Part shown: in pieces, positions 13,884 through 15,594 of the stretch
How positions within the stretch are numbered: position 1 is the first letter of the stretch
Layout of the letters: each line of letters starts with the position of its first letter
Assembly: GCA_900770405.1 (NCBI GenBank)
Contig: CAAGKL010000009.1
Coordinates: forward strand, 1-15,594
Origin: Clostridia bacterium
GTDB taxonomy: Bacteria; Bacillota; Clostridia; UBA1381
Reading direction: 5' to 3'
DNA: 15,594 nt
Program-made: the position numbers and the translations under genes
Notes under the pieces: generated by a model
The model's database searches: none
Told to the model about the DNA's origin: nothing
The model's input: only the letters and a program-made list of their open reading frames with translations

Positions 13884-13912
13884 TTGCGTTTTTATTCCGG
13901 ATAATGTATAAT
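13884..13912 (+). promoter_or_regulatory. Sigma-A promoter of argD-argF
   Basis: TTGCGT (13884-13889) and TATAAT (13907-13912) are 17 nt apart. The predicted leader is about 25 nt, with AAGAGG 8 nt before the argD start. Confidence 0.75.
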
Positions 13913-13941
13913 AATAACATAACGTAAAAGAGGTTGGGAAA

Positions 13942-15129
13942 ATGACACTCAATGAGATTACATCGCTTGACGAAAAATATTATATGAACACCTTCGGCAA
14001 AAGGCTGCCGGTCGCGTTTGAGCGCGGCGAGGACATAAAGCTTTATGCGACGGACGGTCGGGTTTTCAATGATTTTCTCGGCGGCATCGCGGTGAATGCG
14101 CTCGGGCACAGCCACCCGAAATTTGTGGCGGCGCTCAAGGCGCAGGCGGAAAAGCTTTTGCACACCTCAAGCCTTTATTACATAGAAAATCAGGCGCGGC
14201 TGGCGCAGGAGCTGGTCGAAAGAACCTGTGCGGACAGAGCATTTTTCTGCTCGACCGGCGCGGAGGCTAACGAGGGCGCGCTGAAGCTTGCGAAAATTTA
14301 TTTTTACAAGCGCGGAATCGATAAATATGAGGTTATTTCGCTGGATAATTCCTTCCACGGGCGCACGCTCGCAACTGTTGCGGCGACCGGGCAGGAAAAG
14401 TACCAGAAGCCCTACAGACCGAATATGCCGGGGTTTTCGCAGGTCGAGCCGAATAATTTTGCGGCGCTCGAGGCGAGGGTGACCGACAAAACGGCGGCGA
14501 TTATTCTCGAGCCGATACAGGGCGAGGGCGGCGTTCACCCGCTCGATATTGAGTATTTGAAAAAGGTCAGACAGCTGTGCGACGAGCGCGATATTGTGTT
14601 GATTTTCGATGAGGTTCAGACCGGAATGGGGCGCTGCGGCGAGCTGTTCTGCTATATGACGACCGGCGTTGAGCCTGACATTTTCACTGCAGCGAAAGCG
14701 CTTGGCGGCGGTGTGCCGATAGGCGCGCTGCTGGCAAAGGAGAAGTTCGCGGACGCATTTGCGCCGGGCGATCACGGCACGACCTTCGGCGGAAATCCGT
14801 TTGCAACGGCGGCGGGGCTGGCGGTTCTGAAAATTTTCGACGAGGAAAAGCTTGTGGAAAATTCGCGCAGTATGGGCGAGTATTTTAAGAAGGCGCTCGG
14901 GGGCATAAGCAGTGACAAAATCGCGGAGATTCGCGGCAGGGGGCTGCTTATCGGCATAGAGCTTGCCGACGGGTACGGCAAAAAAGCGTTTGACGCGCTT
15001 TTTGAAAAGGGGTATCTGACGAGCCTTTGCGGCGGGAAAACGCTGCGGCTTGCACCACCTCTTATTATAAATAAAGAAGAAATTGACGGCTTTGTCGGGG
15101 CGCTCGATGAGGTGCTCCGGGAGCTGTAG
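13942..15129 (+). CDS. argD: Acetylornithine aminotransferase
   Basis: ArgD is a cytosolic, PLP-dependent class III aminotransferase that converts N-acetylglutamate semialdehyde to N2-acetylornithine in arginine synthesis. The 395-residue product has typical length. Key parts are GGIAVNALGHSHP, the PLP phosphate-binding STGAEANEGALK (from residue 104), the DNSFHGRT block, IFDEVQTGMGR, and the PLP lysine Lys252 in AAKALGGGVPIGALLA. TTFGGNPFATAAG follows. Related class III enzymes (ornithine or succinylornithine aminotransferases) share these motifs, but the gene next to it, argF, favours ArgD. It is the first gene after a promoter preceded by paired ARG boxes, so arginine repression is likely. 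argF starts 42 nt downstream with no terminator between. Confidence 0.93.
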   Translation: MTLNEITSLDEKYYMNTFGKRLPVAFERGEDIKLYATDGRVFNDFLGGIAVNALGHSHPKFVAALKAQAEKLLHTSSLYYIENQARLAQELVERTCADRAFFCSTGAEANEGALKLAKIYFYKRGIDKYEVISLDNSFHGRTLATVAATGQEKYQKPYRPNMPGFSQVEPNNFAALEARVTDKTAAIILEPIQGEGGVHPLDIEYLKKVRQLCDERDIVLIFDEVQTGMGRCGELFCYMTTGVEPDIFTAAKALGGGVPIGALLAKEKFADAFAPGDHGTTFGGNPFATAAGLAVLKIFDEEKLVENSRSMGEYFKKALGGISSDKIAEIRGRGLLIGIELADGYGKKAFDALFEKGYLTSLCGGKTLRLAPPLIINKEEIDGFVGALDEVLREL

Positions 15130-15141
15130 GAAAAAATTACA

Positions 15142-15155
15142 CCGCCGTACGGCGG
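15142..15155 (+). other. Palindromic stem-loop between argD and argF
   Basis: CCGCCGTACGGCGG is a perfect 14-bp palindrome that ends directly at the argF ribosome site AAAAGGAGG (from 15156). It lacks a U-tract and is not a terminator; it may act on RNA stability or ribosome access. Confidence 0.55.
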
Positions 15156-15171
15156 AAAAGGAGGATTTACG

Positions 15172-15594
15172 ATGAAAGATTTTATCAGTCTGCACGATTG
15201 CACGTCAGAGGAGATTGCGTCGCTTTTAAAGCTGGCGATAAGCCTGAAGGGTGAGAACAAAAGAGGTATCCGCCATCACCTTCTGAAGGACAAGACGCTT
15301 GGTATGATTTTCACTAAATCCTCAACGAGAACAAGGGTTTCCTTTGAGGTCGGAATGACGCAGCTCGGAGGCTATCCGCTGTTTCTGTCGTCGGCGGATA
15401 TTCAGCTCGGACGCGGCGAGTCGATTTACGACACCGCAAAGGTGCTCGAGCGGTATCTCGACGGGATTATGATCCGCACCTTTGCACATTCGGACGTGCT
15501 GGAGCTGGCGGAAAACGCCGATATTCCGGTCATCAACGCGCTGACCGACCTTTTGCACCCCTGCCAGGTGCTTGCCGATCTGCAGACGGTTTAC
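15172..15594 (+). CDS. argF: Ornithine carbamoyltransferase, N-terminal part (cut by window edge)
   Basis: Ornithine carbamoyltransferase joins carbamoyl phosphate and ornithine to make citrulline in arginine synthesis. Exactly 141 codons are visible; the family is about 310-330 residues, so the ornithine-binding C-terminal domain is missing. The carbamoyl phosphate loop STRTR lies at 51-55 and the conserved HPCQ at 129-132; MIRTF and the SADIQLGRGESIYDTAKVL block lie between. HPCQ and SSADIQLGRGES fit ornithine rather than aspartate carbamoyltransferase. AGGAGG lies 7 nt before ATG at 15172. The gene probably shares the argD promoter. The symbol argF is used for the biosynthetic enzyme; a catabolic arcB is less likely given argD beside it. 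Confidence 0.93.
   Translation, partial: MKDFISLHDCTSEEIASLLKLAISLKGENKRGIRHHLLKDKTLGMIFTKSSTRTRVSFEVGMTQLGGYPLFLSSADIQLGRGESIYDTAKVLERYLDGIMIRTFAHSDVLELAENADIPVINALTDLLHPCQVLADLQTVY

Noticed and set aside
14167..15195. A 342-codon minus-strand open frame opposite argD
   Set aside because: argD on the plus strand has all class III aminotransferase motifs; the antisense product is low in recognisable features.
1..15594. CRISPR array, insertion sequence or prophage
   Set aside because: No regularly spaced repeats, transposase, integrase, capsid or terminase sequence is visible; gene content is housekeeping throughout.

Overview
This window looks like a piece of chromosome from a Gram-positive, spore-forming-lineage Clostridia bacterium, most likely a gut Oscillospirales/Ruminococcaceae-type organism. 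That placement is inference. It rests on the gene content (SecA, ScpA/ScpB, a YtfJ/GerW spore protein, Rex, Asp23 domain), strong AAAGGAGG-type ribosome sites, sigma-A promoters of the TTTACA/TTGACA-17-TATAAT type, two TTG starts, and GC-rich coding DNA (roughly 55-60% by eye) with AT-rich intergenic gaps. No phage, transposase, integrase, rRNA, tRNA or CRISPR array is visible.

Layout. 1-1529 (-) is the N-terminal two thirds of secA, cut by the window edge. 1619-3013 (-) is a MATE-family exporter with its own promoter. Back to back with it, 3222-4874 (+) is an acyl-CoA synthetase whose promoter carries a perfect 14-bp palindrome over the -35 box. The gap 4875-5128 codes for nothing but holds a striking series of stem-loops. 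A small coiled-coil zinc-ribbon protein (5129-5554, +) and an unrecognised His-rich six-TM membrane protein (5641-6369, -) converge on two back-to-back terminators.

6586-9641 (+) is a five-gene unit: site-2 protease (M50), scpA, scpB, DUF2953 protein and YtfJ/GerW. It combines chromosome condensation genes with membrane and sporulation-linked genes. A hairpin of terminator type follows. 9715-12208 (+) is an overlapping radical SAM pair (TIGR03960 and TIGR03936/DUF2344 families), closed by a terminator. 12350-13833 (+) is rex followed, with a 1-bp overlap, by a P-loop NTPase fused to an Asp23/Gls24 domain. 13942 to the right edge (+) is argD then argF (cut), behind a promoter preceded by a pair of likely ArgR boxes with canonical 3-bp spacing.

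The items most worth a second look are the stem-loop cluster at 4965-5111, the Rex-linked NTPase-Asp23 fusion, the ArgR box pair, and a recurring short GC-rich hairpin just upstream of the ribosome site in five leaders. Nothing here amounts to an evident new defence or mobile system.
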